From Acidovorax_G lacteus (GTDB lineage: Bacteria; Pseudomonadota; Gammaproteobacteria; Burkholderiales; Burkholderiaceae_C), in NCBI RefSeq assembly GCF_039540375.1, contig NZ_BAABEX010000007.1:434001-498000 (forward strand): a stretch of 64,000 bases of DNA, written 5' to 3'. The notes beneath the pieces were generated by a model. That model made no database searches. It saw only the letters and a program-made list of their open reading frames with translations, and was not told the DNA's origin. Below are positions 8,450 to 17,400 of this stretch, in pieces; positions within the stretch are counted from its first letter, which is position 1; every line of letters starts with the position of its first letter. The translations under genes were made by a program, and so were the position numbers.

Positions 8450-9114
8450 GCGTCGCAGTCCGGGCAAGCGGAGGGCTGGGCAGCCTCGAAGGCCGGGTGC
8501 GCCATCGCGTGGTCAAAGGCCGCCTGGACGCGGGCGAGGCCCTCCAGCGGCACGGCAAAGCGCTGCGCGTTGAAGATCTGCGGCACCAGGCAGCAGTCGG
8601 CCAGCGTTGGAGTGTCGCCCCAGCAGTAATCCGACGCCGGCAGCCCCTGAGCGGCCCGTACGTGTTCGTTCAGTGCCAGCTGGCGCTCAAAGGCTTCGAG
8701 GCCATGGCGCACCCAGTGCCGATACCACGCCGTCTTGGCGTCTTCGCTCGCGCCCAGTTCGCGCACCAAGTACTTGAGCACGCGCAGGTTGTTCAGCGGA
8801 TGGATTTCGCAGGCCACCATCTGGGCCAGCGCCCGCACCCGGGCGCGTGCCAGCGGGTCGGCCGGCAGCAATGCGGGCGTGGGGTGGGTGTCTTCCAGAT
8901 ACTCGATGATGGCCAGCGACTGCGTGAGCACATCGCCCCCGTCGGTGACGAGTGCCGGCACCAGGGCGTCGCCGATGCGGCTGGCGAAAGCCGGGGCCTG
9001 GTGCTCACCTTTGACCAAATGCACCGGTACGTAGTCGTACGGCAGGCCCTTGAGGTGCAGCGCAATGCGCACGCGGAACGAAGCGGAAGAGCGGAAATAG
9101 TTGTGCAGTTGCAT
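8446..9114 (-). CDS. maiA: maleylacetoacetate / maleylpyruvate isomerase (zeta-class GST)
   Basis: A 222-residue zeta-class glutathione S-transferase. The N-terminal SSASFRVRIAL motif contributes the glutathione-activating serines, TQSLAIIEYLE is the glutathione-binding turn, and DTPTLADCCLVPQ is in the C-domain. It isomerises maleylpyruvate (gentisate pathway) or maleylacetoacetate (homogentisate pathway) to the fumaryl isomer. Its neighbour at 9760 encodes a fumarylpyruvate hydrolase, so maleylpyruvate is the likelier substrate and NagL-type the likelier subfamily. No ring-cleaving dioxygenase gene is in the window. Confidence 0.88.
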   Translation of the reverse strand: MQLHNYFRSSASFRVRIALHLKGLPYDYVPVHLVKGEHQAPAFASRIGDALVPALVTDGGDVLTQSLAIIEYLEDTHPTPALLPADPLARARVRALAQMVACEIHPLNNLRVLKYLVRELGASEDAKTAWYRHWVRHGLEAFERQLALNEHVRAAQGLPASDYCWGDTPTLADCCLVPQIFNAQRFAVPLEGLARVQAAFDHAMAHPAFEAAQPSACPDCDA

Positions 9115-9189
9115 GGCGGGTGGGCCCCTGGGGCCGCAGAAGTGATCGGCTCGCAGGCCCGAGGAGCGGGCTGCGGCGGGGTGGCAACC

Positions 9190-9633
9190 TCAGGGCGCCG
9201 GAGGGTTGTGGGTGTAGACCATCTTGGCCAGCAGTGCCTTGAGCTGCTCGCCTTCTTCGTGCGACAGGGGGGCCATCAGCCGCTCTTGCACCCGCTGGGC
9301 GGCATCGCGCATCTGCAGCGCCGCCTTTTCCCCTTCGGGCGTGATCCACAGCAGCTTGCGGCGGCGGTCGCGGGTGTCGGACTCGCGCCGCACCCAACCG
9401 CGGGCCTCCAGCCGGCCGATCACCGAGCCCGACGTGGCCGCATCGAACGCCACGCGGGAGGCCACCGTGACCTGGTCTTCGCCCGGGCGGTCCAGCAGTT
9501 CGTGCAGGATGGCGAACTGCACCGGCGTCACGTCGAAACCGGCGGTCTCTTCCATGAAAAACGCCACGCCAATCTGATGCGCCCGGCGCACCAGGTGCCC
9601 GGGGGCCTTGTGGAAGTCGAAGCTCTGTCCCAT
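9190..9633 (-). CDS. MarR-family transcriptional regulator
   Basis: A 147-residue winged-helix repressor-type protein. The MarR core is visible: VTPVQFAILHELLD, VASRVAFDAATSGSVIGRLEARGWVRR (recognition helix) and the wing DTRDRRRKLLWITPEG. It lies upstream of maiA on the same strand and is divergent from the fumarylpyruvate hydrolase gene, with a perfect 9-base inverted repeat in the shared promoter gap. The context suggests it controls this gentisate-type module. That control is inferred, not seen. Confidence 0.87.
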   Translation of the reverse strand: MGQSFDFHKAPGHLVRRAHQIGVAFFMEETAGFDVTPVQFAILHELLDRPGEDQVTVASRVAFDAATSGSVIGRLEARGWVRRESDTRDRRRKLLWITPEGEKAALQMRDAAQRVQERLMAPLSHEEGEQLKALLAKMVYTHNPPAP

Positions 9634-9679
9634 GGGGGCGAGTGTAGCGGCAGCGACCCTGCTGCCTGCCGGTCTGCGG

Positions 9680-9706
9680 TGGCCGTGGCACACTGCCAGC
9701 CACGGC
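9680..9706. promoter_or_regulatory. candidate MarR operator (27-base inverted repeat)
   Basis: In the 126-base gap between divergent marR and the hydrolase gene, GGCCGTGGC (9680-9688) and GCCACGGCC (9698-9706) form a perfect inverted repeat with a 9-base spacer, framed by an outer GCGGTG/CACCGC pair. Symmetry and position fit an operator; it could also be an RNA hairpin. Confidence 0.4.
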
Positions 9707-9759
9707 CTCTGGCACCGCCGGAAGCCTGCGCCTTGTTGCCAACCTGCTGAGAGACCTGC

Positions 9760-10455
9760 ATGTCCTTCATCTTCCCCCCTGCCCCCGTGGTCGCCGTGCC
9801 TGTGCTGGGGCGCGCCGAGCGCTTTCCCGTTCACCGCATCTACTGCGTGGGCCGCAACTACGCCGAACACGCCAAGGAAATGGGCTTCACCGGCCGCGAG
9901 CCGCCGTTCTTCTTCATGAAGCCTGCCGACGCCGTGGTGGTGGCAGAGCCCGGGCGTGCCACGCCCCTGCCCTACCCCAGCCTCACGGCCAACCTGCACC
10001 ATGAGATCGAGCTGGTGGTAGCCATCGGCAAGGGCGGGCGGGACATCCCGGCGGCGCGTGCGCACGAGCACATCTTCGGCTACGCCGTGGGTCTGGACAT
10101 GACGCGCCGCGACCTGCAAAACGACATGAAGAAGCAGGGCCGCCCGTGGTGTATCGGCAAAGGCTTTGACCACAGCGCGCCGATCGGCCCCATCACTCCG
10201 GTGGCCGAAGCCGGTGCCGTGGAAAAGGCCGCGATCTGGCTGCAGGTGAACGGCACCGACCGCCAGCGCAGCACCGTGGACCAGCTGATCTGGAACATTG
10301 CCGAGACCATCGAGCACCTGTCGGCCGCCTGGGAGCTGCAACCCGGCGACCTGATCTTCACCGGCACGCCCGAAGGCGTGGGCGCGGTGGTACGCGGCGA
10401 TGTGCTGGAAGGCGGGATCGACGGCCTGGGCTCCATCCGGCTCGAAGTGGTCTGA
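9760..10455 (+). CDS. nagK: fumarylpyruvate hydrolase (FAH family)
   Basis: A 231-residue fumarylacetoacetate hydrolase-fold enzyme that should cleave fumarylpyruvate to fumarate and pyruvate. Metal and substrate motifs are present: YCVGRNYAEHAKEM, the acidic ligand in HHEIELVVAIG, GYAVGLDMTRRDLQ and FTGTPEGVG. The length and the DLQNDMKKQGRPW segment fit the NagK-type group. ATG 9760 has a weak GAGAG upstream. It is divergent from marR and maiA, completing the two lower steps of gentisate breakdown. Confidence 0.87.
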   Translation: MSFIFPPAPVVAVPVLGRAERFPVHRIYCVGRNYAEHAKEMGFTGREPPFFFMKPADAVVVAEPGRATPLPYPSLTANLHHEIELVVAIGKGGRDIPAARAHEHIFGYAVGLDMTRRDLQNDMKKQGRPWCIGKGFDHSAPIGPITPVAEAGAVEKAAIWLQVNGTDRQRSTVDQLIWNIAETIEHLSAAWELQPGDLIFTGTPEGVGAVVRGDVLEGGIDGLGSIRLEVV

Positions 10456-10485
10456 CCACGCCAGGCATGGCTGCAGCGCGCATTT

Positions 10486-10533
10486 GCTATCATAATGATA
10501 GCTGCTCGTGCTTAAATAATAAGCACGAGCAGC
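10486..10533 (+). repeat. composite palindromic repeat, copy 1 (most complete)
   Basis: A small stem, GCTATC-ATAAT-GATAGC (10486-10502), abuts a larger perfect stem. The larger arms are GCTGCTCGTGCTTA (10501-10514) and TAAGCACGAGCAGC (10520-10533), with a 5-base loop. It lies in the 97-base gap between the hydrolase and NUDIX genes. The other copies in the window were matched to this one. Confidence 0.85.
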
Positions 10534-10552
10534 CGATTTGACCTGAACCTTC

Positions 10553-11104
10553 ATGACCTTTCGCAGCCCGATCAAACACTGCCGCGCCTGCGGCACCGCC
10601 GTGGTGTACCGCCTGCCCGACGACGGCGACACCAAGCAGCGCGCGGTCTGCCCGGGCTGCCACACGGTGCACTACGAGAACCCGTTGAACGTGGTGGGCA
10701 CGGTGCCCGCCCTGCCCGACGGTCGCATCCTGCTGTGCAAGCGCAACATCGAGCCGCGCTGGGGCAAGTGGACGCTGCCGGCCGGCTTCATGGAACTGGA
10801 CGAGACCACGTCCCAGGGCGCAGCGCGCGAAACCGACGAAGAAGCCGGTGCGCAGATCGAGATCGGCCCGCTGTTCACACTGCTGAACGTGCGCCGCGTG
10901 GGCCAGGTGCACCTGTTCTACCGTGCCACCCTGCTGTCCGAGCAGTTCAACCCGGGTTTTGAGACGCTGGAAGCGCGGCTGTTTGCCGAGCATGAAGTGC
11001 CGTGGGACGAACTGGCGTTCCGCACCGTCAAGGAAACGCTGGAGTGCTACTTTGCCGACCGGCGCAAGGGCGCGTTCGGTCTGCACTGCATCGACATCGA
11101 ATAA
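10553..11104 (+). CDS. NUDIX hydrolase with N-terminal zinc ribbon
   Basis: A 183-residue protein. Residues 9-40 hold a CRAC...CPGC pair forming a zinc ribbon. The NUDIX box follows: GFMELDE, then RETDEEAGAQI, fitting GX5EX7REUXEEXGU. It should hydrolyse a nucleoside diphosphate linked to another group; the substrate cannot be read from sequence. A dispersed palindromic repeat lies 20 bases before the start. It is convergent with ligA. Confidence 0.88.
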   Translation: MTFRSPIKHCRACGTAVVYRLPDDGDTKQRAVCPGCHTVHYENPLNVVGTVPALPDGRILLCKRNIEPRWGKWTLPAGFMELDETTSQGAARETDEEAGAQIEIGPLFTLLNVRRVGQVHLFYRATLLSEQFNPGFETLEARLFAEHEVPWDELAFRTVKETLECYFADRRKGAFGLHCIDIE

Positions 11105-11147
11105 ACCGGGCAAGAGCGCTGGCTCAGCGCAGTCTGCGCTGCAGCCG

Positions 11148-13265
11148 TCAACCTGCGTCAGGCGCCTGCCCAGCCAGCAAGGCTCGCAGGCCCTCTTCAT
11201 CAAGCACCGGCACGCCCAGCTCCTGGGCCTTGGCCAGCTTGCTGCCCGCTTCTTCGCCCGCCACCACGTAGTGGGTCTTTTTGCTCACCGACCCGGCCAC
11301 CTTGGCCCCGGCGGCTTCGAGCAGTTCGCGCGCCGCGTCGCGGCTGAGCGTGGGCAGCGTGCCGGTGAGCACCACCGTCTTGCCTGCCAGCACCTGGGGC
11401 GCGCGTTCTGCCACCGGGCCTTCGGGCCAGTGCACGCCGCAGGCGCGCAGTTGCTCCACCACCTCGCGGTTGTGGGGCTGGTCAAAGAAGGTGCGGATGC
11501 TCTGCGCCACCACCGGCCCCACGTCGGGCACGCCCAGCAGCGCGTCGAGCGGCGCGTCCATGATGGCGTCGAGCGTGCCGAAGTGGCGCGCCAGGTCTTT
11601 GGCCGTGGCCTCGCCCACGTGGCGAATGCCCAGCGCAAACAGAAAGCGCGGCAGCGTGGTCTGCCGGGACGTGTCGAGCGCCGCCAGCACGTTCTGCGCC
11701 GACTTTTCGGCCATGCGCTCCAGCGCAATCAGCGAGGTCAGGCCCAGCCGGTACAGATCAGGCAAGGTGCGGATCACCTGGCCGTCCACCAGCTGCTCGA
11801 CCAGCTTGTCACCCAGGCCTTCGATGTCCATCGCCCGGCGCGAGGCAAAGTGCAGCACCGCGGCCTTGCGCTGGGCCGCGCAGAACAGCCCGCCGGTGCA
11901 GCGGTGGTTGGCCTCACCCTTCTCGCGCACCACAGCGCTGCCGCACACCGGGCACTGGCGCGGCATGCGGAAGTTAGGCACGTACGCCGTTCGAGCGCCC
12001 GGCATCACGCCCACCACTTCCGGAATCACGTCGCCCGCGCGGCGCACGATCACCGTGTCGCCCACACGCACGCCCTTGTGGCGGATCTCGAACAGGTTGT
12101 GCAGTGTGGCGTTGGTCACCGTCACCCCGCCGACGAACACGGGCGCGAGCCGCGCCACGGGCGTGAGCTTGCCCGTGCGGCCCACCTGCACGTCGATGCC
12201 ATCGATGCGCGTGGCCATCTCTTGCGCCGGATACTTGTGGGCCACGGCCCAGCGCGGCTCGCGGGTCTTGAAGCCCAGGTCGCGCTGCAAGTCGAGCCGG
12301 TTGACTTTGTAGACCACGCCATCGATGTCGAACGGCAGCTGGTCGCGCGCCGCACCGATCTCGCGGTGAAAGGCAACCAGCGCCTGCGCGCCTGTGGCCA
12401 GCCGCAACTGCTGCGCCACCGGAAAGCCCCAGGCCTTGAGCGCCATCAGCCATTCGTGGTGCGTGGCAAACGCCGGGCCGCCCTCGGCAGCGGGCGTGAC
12501 AGCCCCCAGGCCGTAGGCAAAAAAGCTCAGCGGCCGCTGCGCGGAAATGCCCGAGTCGAGCTGCCGCACCGCGCCAGCGGCGGCATTGCGCGGATTCACG
12601 AACGTCTTGTCACCGTGCTCGCGCTGGCGCTCATTCAGCGCCTCAAAATCGTCGCGCCGCATGTAGACCTCGCCGCGCACCTCCAGCAGCGGTGGCACGG
12701 GCTGGCCTGCCACGGTCGTCAGCACCAGCGGAATCTGCCGGATGGTGCGGATGTTGTGCGTGACGTCCTCGCCCACCTCGCCGTCTCCACGCGTGGCCGC
12801 CTGCACCAGCCGACCGTGCTCGTAGCGCAGGCTCATGGCCAGGCCGTCGAACTTCAGCTCGGCCACGTATTCGACCGGTGGGTCGGACTCGGCCAGGCCC
12901 AGCTCGCGCCGCACACGCTGGTCAAAGGCGATGGCACCGCTGGCCTCGGTGTCGGTCTCGGTGTGGATGCTGAGCATGGGCACCGCATGGCGCACCGGGG
13001 CCAGCCCGTCGAGCACCGCGCCAATCACCCGCTGCGTGGGCGAATCGGGGGTGATCAGATCGGGGTGTTCGGCTTCGAGCGCCTGCAGGGCACGGTACAC
13101 GCGGTCGTACTCGGCGTCGGGCACGGTGGGCGCATCGAGCACGTAGTACTGGTGGGCCCAGCGATGGAGCTGCTCGCGCAGCGCGCGCGCCGCTTCGGCC
13201 GGGCGTTCGGACTGCGGCATCGGTTCGGCGCCGCCGAACAGGTCGGGCGTGTGCGGTGGGCTCAC
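11148..13265 (-). CDS. ligA: NAD-dependent DNA ligase
   Basis: A 705-residue ligase that seals nicks in replication and repair. The order is the NAD-binding Ia domain (YYVLDAPTVPDAEYDRV), the adenylation domain with Lys138 in ELKFDG and TRGDGEVGEDVT, the OB fold, the four-cysteine zinc finger (CPVC...C...C near residues 430-455), helix-hairpin-helix repeats, and a C-terminal BRCT domain (KTVVLTGTLPTLSRDAA). I chose GTG 13265, with AAGGG upstream and 10 bases after the zipA stop; ATG 13220 is the alternative. It is the last of smc-zipA-ligA. Confidence 0.95.
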   Translation of the reverse strand: MSPPHTPDLFGGAEPMPQSERPAEAARALREQLHRWAHQYYVLDAPTVPDAEYDRVYRALQALEAEHPDLITPDSPTQRVIGAVLDGLAPVRHAVPMLSIHTETDTEASGAIAFDQRVRRELGLAESDPPVEYVAELKFDGLAMSLRYEHGRLVQAATRGDGEVGEDVTHNIRTIRQIPLVLTTVAGQPVPPLLEVRGEVYMRRDDFEALNERQREHGDKTFVNPRNAAAGAVRQLDSGISAQRPLSFFAYGLGAVTPAAEGGPAFATHHEWLMALKAWGFPVAQQLRLATGAQALVAFHREIGAARDQLPFDIDGVVYKVNRLDLQRDLGFKTREPRWAVAHKYPAQEMATRIDGIDVQVGRTGKLTPVARLAPVFVGGVTVTNATLHNLFEIRHKGVRVGDTVIVRRAGDVIPEVVGVMPGARTAYVPNFRMPRQCPVCGSAVVREKGEANHRCTGGLFCAAQRKAAVLHFASRRAMDIEGLGDKLVEQLVDGQVIRTLPDLYRLGLTSLIALERMAEKSAQNVLAALDTSRQTTLPRFLFALGIRHVGEATAKDLARHFGTLDAIMDAPLDALLGVPDVGPVVAQSIRTFFDQPHNREVVEQLRACGVHWPEGPVAERAPQVLAGKTVVLTGTLPTLSRDAARELLEAAGAKVAGSVSKKTHYVVAGEEAGSKLAKAQELGVPVLDEEGLRALLAGQAPDAG

Positions 13266-13275
13266 ACCAGGCCCT

Positions 13276-14397
13276 TCAGCTGAACAAACGCCGCGCCAGC
13301 AGCGAGCCAGCCGACAGTTCCCGGCCGTCCAGCTGGTCGTACAGCAGCTCCAGGTCGGTCGCGATCGGGTCCATGGCCATGGCGGGCAGCGGCGTGCCGT
13401 TCTGGTCGCACAGCACGCCGTCCATCGCGGCGCACAGTGCGGCCGCCACCTCGCGCAGGCGGGCAAAGGGCTGCTCGTGGCGGTGCACCTGGGGGACGTC
13501 CAGGCTCAGGGCCAGCTCGCGGATGGCCGATTGCTCCGGGTCGTCCGACAGCGCGGCCTGGGTGTCGTATGACAGCGTAAGCACCGGCGGCAGGCCCTGG
13601 CCCGACGCAGGCAAGACCAGCCGGCCCGGAATGGAGCCCGGCACGAAACCGCAGCGTGCGGCCTGCTGCTGCACGTAGCCAGGGCTCCAGGCCGCTTGTC
13701 GGGCACGCAGCATGAAGGCGAGCTGAGCGTCGTGGTCCACCGCAAACTGGTCGAGCTCGCGGGCGCGGGCCACTTCCTGCAGCATGTCCGGAAAATCGGC
13801 CGCCGCGCCGATGGCGTCGGCAAAGGCCTGGGTCTTCATCACGAATTCAGAGAACTCGATCTCGTTGAGCGCGCCGATGCGGTTGGCCAGTTGTACGCCG
13901 GCCTGGAAGGCCATGTAGCGCTGGCCGGGCTGCGGCGCCTCCCACTGGCGCGTGGATTCGTTGAAGCCTTCGACCGCGTAGGGCTTGCTGCCCGCGCGGC
14001 GCGTGGGCGGCAGCGCAGCCAGGGCCGCATCGCCCGAGACCACGCCGTCCACCTGCAGGCTGGCCAGTGCGTCGAGCAAGGCATCCAGCGGATAGCGCCG
14101 CTCGGCCACCGGGGGCACGGGCAGTTCCAGCGCGTCGCGCAGGTCCACCGCATGGGGCGCACCCGGCTCCACCGGGGCTGCGGCGGGCATGGCGTCGAGC
14201 GGCGTGCCAGGCAGCGGCACGTCGATGCTGCCCACCAGGGCCGGTTCGGTGCGCAGCAGGGGCTCGGTGGTGCGCGCGGGCTCCACCGGGCTGGGCTTGC
14301 GCGGTGCGTTGCGGCGCGAGGTCCAGGTGTTGTAGGCCACGATCAGGGCCAGCACAAGGCCGCCGATGATCGCCAGGCTCAGTTGCAGATTGCTCAT
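13276..14397 (-). CDS. zipA: cell division protein ZipA homologue
   Basis: A 373-residue protein with one N-terminal membrane helix (LSLAIIGGLVLALIVAYNTW), a Pro-rich linker to about residue 95, and a C-terminal domain that matches the ZipA FtsZ-binding fold (RYMAFQAGVQLANRIGALNEIEFSEF, then DLELLYDQLDGRELS). ZipA tethers FtsZ to the inner membrane. The assignment rests on this architecture and on the position between smc and ligA, a common betaproteobacterial order. Sequence similarity to E. coli ZipA is weak. Confidence 0.85.
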   Translation of the reverse strand: MSNLQLSLAIIGGLVLALIVAYNTWTSRRNAPRKPSPVEPARTTEPLLRTEPALVGSIDVPLPGTPLDAMPAAAPVEPGAPHAVDLRDALELPVPPVAERRYPLDALLDALASLQVDGVVSGDAALAALPPTRRAGSKPYAVEGFNESTRQWEAPQPGQRYMAFQAGVQLANRIGALNEIEFSEFVMKTQAFADAIGAAADFPDMLQEVARARELDQFAVDHDAQLAFMLRARQAAWSPGYVQQQAARCGFVPGSIPGRLVLPASGQGLPPVLTLSYDTQAALSDDPEQSAIRELALSLDVPQVHRHEQPFARLREVAAALCAAMDGVLCDQNGTPLPAMAMDPIATDLELLYDQLDGRELSAGSLLARRLFS

Positions 14398-14410
14398 GGT
14401 GAGAGTGGGG

Positions 14411-17400
14411 TCAGCTGTCGGCCATGCTCAGGGCCGACTCCATGTCAACGGCCACGATGCGCGAGACGCCCTGCTCCTGCATGGTCACGCCAATCAGCTG
14501 CTCGGCCATCTCCATGGCGATCTTGTTGTGGCTGATGAACAGGAACTGGGTGCCGCGGCTCATGGCGGCCACGAGTTTGGCATAGCGCTCGGTGTTCGCA
14601 TCGTCCAGCGGGGCATCGACCTCGTCGAGCAGGCAGAACGGCGCGGGGTTGAGCTGGAAGATCGCAAACACCAGCGCAATCGCGGTGAGCGCCTTCTCGC
14701 CGCCCGAGAGCAGGTGGATGGTCTGGTTTTTCTTGCCCGGCGGCTGGGCCATCACCTGCACGCCAGCGTCCAGAATTTCGTCGCCGGTCATGATGAGCTT
14801 GGCCTGGCCGCCGCCGAACAGCTCGGGGAACATGCGGCCAAAGTGCCCGTTGACGGTCTCGAACGTGCCCGACAGCAGCGTGCGCGTTTCGTTGTCGATC
14901 TTGCGGATCGCGTCTTCCAGCGTGTGCATGGCCTCGGTCAGGTCGGCCATCTGCGAATCGAGGAACACTTTGCGCTCGCGCGCCGCCGCCAGCTCGTCGA
15001 GCGCAGCCAGGTTGACCGCGCCCAGGGCGGCAATCTCGCGCTGCAGGCGGTCGATCTCGCCCTGCAGGCCGGCCAGGCGCACCGCATCGTCCTGCACGCT
15101 GCGGGCCAGGGCTTCGAGGTCGGCCTGGGCGTCGGTCAGCAAGGTGGTGTATTGCTCCAGACCCAGGCGCGCTGCCTGTTCCTTGAGCTGCAGTTCGGTG
15201 ATGCGTTGGCGCAGCGGGTCCAGCGCCCGCTCGGTCTGCATGCGGCGCTCGTCGCTGGCTCGCAGGCGAGCGGTCAGGTCGTCGTATTCGCTGCGCTGCG
15301 CTGCCAGGGCCTGCTCGCGCTCGGCCTTGCGCTCCAGCGCCTGCTGCAGGCCCCCCTGGGCGGCGGCGTCCGACAGGCGGGCCAGCTCGTCGCGGGCGCG
15401 CTGCTCTTCGTCGGTCAGCGCGCGGGCCTGCTGGGTGGCGGTGTCGATGGTGCGCGACAGTTCGGCGCGGCGCGCGTCCAGGCTGCGCTGTGAGAACGTG
15501 GCCTCCTGGGCCTGACGTTCGAGTACGCGCTGCTGCTCGCGGCTGGCGTTCAGGCGGCGCTCGGCCTCGATCACGCGGTCGCCCAGTTGCGCCTCGCGCT
15601 CCTGGCTGTCGGCCAGTTGCATGTCCAGCTCTTCAAAACGCGCCTCGGCCGTCACGCGGCGCTCTTGCAGGTCGGCCAGTTGGGCCTCGACCTCGGCAAT
15701 GTCGGCGCCGATCTGCTCGCTGCGTGCGCGGGTCTGCTCGGCCAGCTGCGCCAGGCGCAGGGTCTCCACCTGCAGCTCGTGGCGGCGGCTCTGGGCTTCG
15801 GCGGCCTCGCGGCGGGCCGTCACCAAGCGCTGCGACGCGTCGGCGTACGCGCCCTCGGCCCGCGCCAGCGCGGTGCGCGCCTCTTCGCTGATCAGGGTTT
15901 GCGCGCGCAGGTCTTTTTCGAGGTGCTCGATCTCCTGCGCACGCGCCAGCAAGCCCGACTGCTCGGAATCCTGCGCATAAAAGCTCACGCTGTGGGCCGT
16001 GACGCAGTGGCCCGACGGGATGTAGAGCGCCTCGCCCGGCTGCAACTGGCTGCGGCGGTTGAGCGCTTCGTCGAGCGTGGCGGCGGTGTAGCAGCCGGCC
16101 AGCCAATCCACCAGCACGCCCTTGAGGCCTGCGTCGTGCACGCGCAGCAGCTCAGACAGGCGGGGCAGCGCGGCCGCGCCCTCCACCGCCGGGGCCGCGG
16201 GCGGGCTGTAGAAGGCCAGGCGCGCCGGGGGCGCGTCGCCACCGCCGGCGCCCAGAAAACCGCGCACCATGTCGAGGCGGCCGACTTCGAGCCCCCCCAG
16301 GCGTTCGCGCAGCGCGGCTTCCAGGGCGTTTTCCCAGCCGGGCTCGATGTGCAGGCGACTCCACAGGCCCTGCAGGCCATCGAGCCCATGTTTGGCCAGC
16401 CAGGGGCGCAGCTTGCCGTCGGTCTTGACCTTCTCCTGCAGCGCCTTGAGGGCTTCGAGCCGCGCCGACAGATCGGCCTGGCGTGCGGCCTCGGCGTTGA
16501 CGGCCTGCTGGCGCGAGCGGCGGTCGTCGTCGAGCTGCGGTACGGCGTCCTGCAGCTCGGCGAGGCGCGCGTCGCAGGCCTCCTGGGCCTGCTCGGCCGC
16601 TTCAAGCTGCTGGCGCAGGTTGGCCAGGCGGGCCTCGTCGGGCGCGGCCAGCGCGTTGCGGTCGGCGCGCAGGCGCTCGTAGCGCGACTCGTGCTGGCGG
16701 CTTTGTTCGTTCAGGCTGCGCTGCTCGGCGGCCAGCACCTGGATCTGCTGCTGCACCTGCACCACCGCAGCGCGCTGTTCGTTGGCGCGCGCCTGGGCGC
16801 TGCGCAGCGCGTCTTCCAGGTCGGGCAGCAGCATGGCCTGTTCTTCCAGCTGCGCGGCCAGCAACTCGGCGCGCTCGGCGGCGTCTTCACCCGCTCCGGC
16901 CAGGTTCTCCAGCTCGATTTCGGCCTCTTCCTTGCGCACCGTCCATTCGGCGATCTGCTGGGCCAGGGTCTGCAGGCGCTGCTCTACACGCTGGCGTCCT
17001 TCGACCACGTAGCGGATTTCGGCTTCGAGCCGCCCGACTTCGGCCGTGGCCTCATACAAACGCCCCTGCGCCTGGTTGACCAGATCGCCCGCGCTGTAGT
17101 GCGCCTGGCGGATTTTTTCGAGGTCGGCCTCCACATGGCGCAGGTCGGCCATGCGGGCTTCGAGTTCGTTCACGGCCTGCAGGCCGGCTTCGCGCACCTT
17201 GGCCTGCTCGGCCTCGGCCTCGGCGCGCTTGAGGAACCACTGCTGGTGCTGGCGCAGTGTGGCCTGGGCCTGCAGCGCGTTGTACTTTTGCGCGATCTCG
17301 GCCTGCTTTTCGAGCTTGTCGAGGTTGGCGTTGAGTTCGCGCAGGATGTCTTCCACCCGCGTGAGGTTTTCGCGTGTGTCGTGCAGGCGGTTCTCGGTCT

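Noticed and set aside
8449..8467. TTG start of pgeF at 8467
   Set aside because: GTG 8449 gives the common 4-base overlap with the upstream stop; the extra six residues (MPGLRR) are not needed by the fold.
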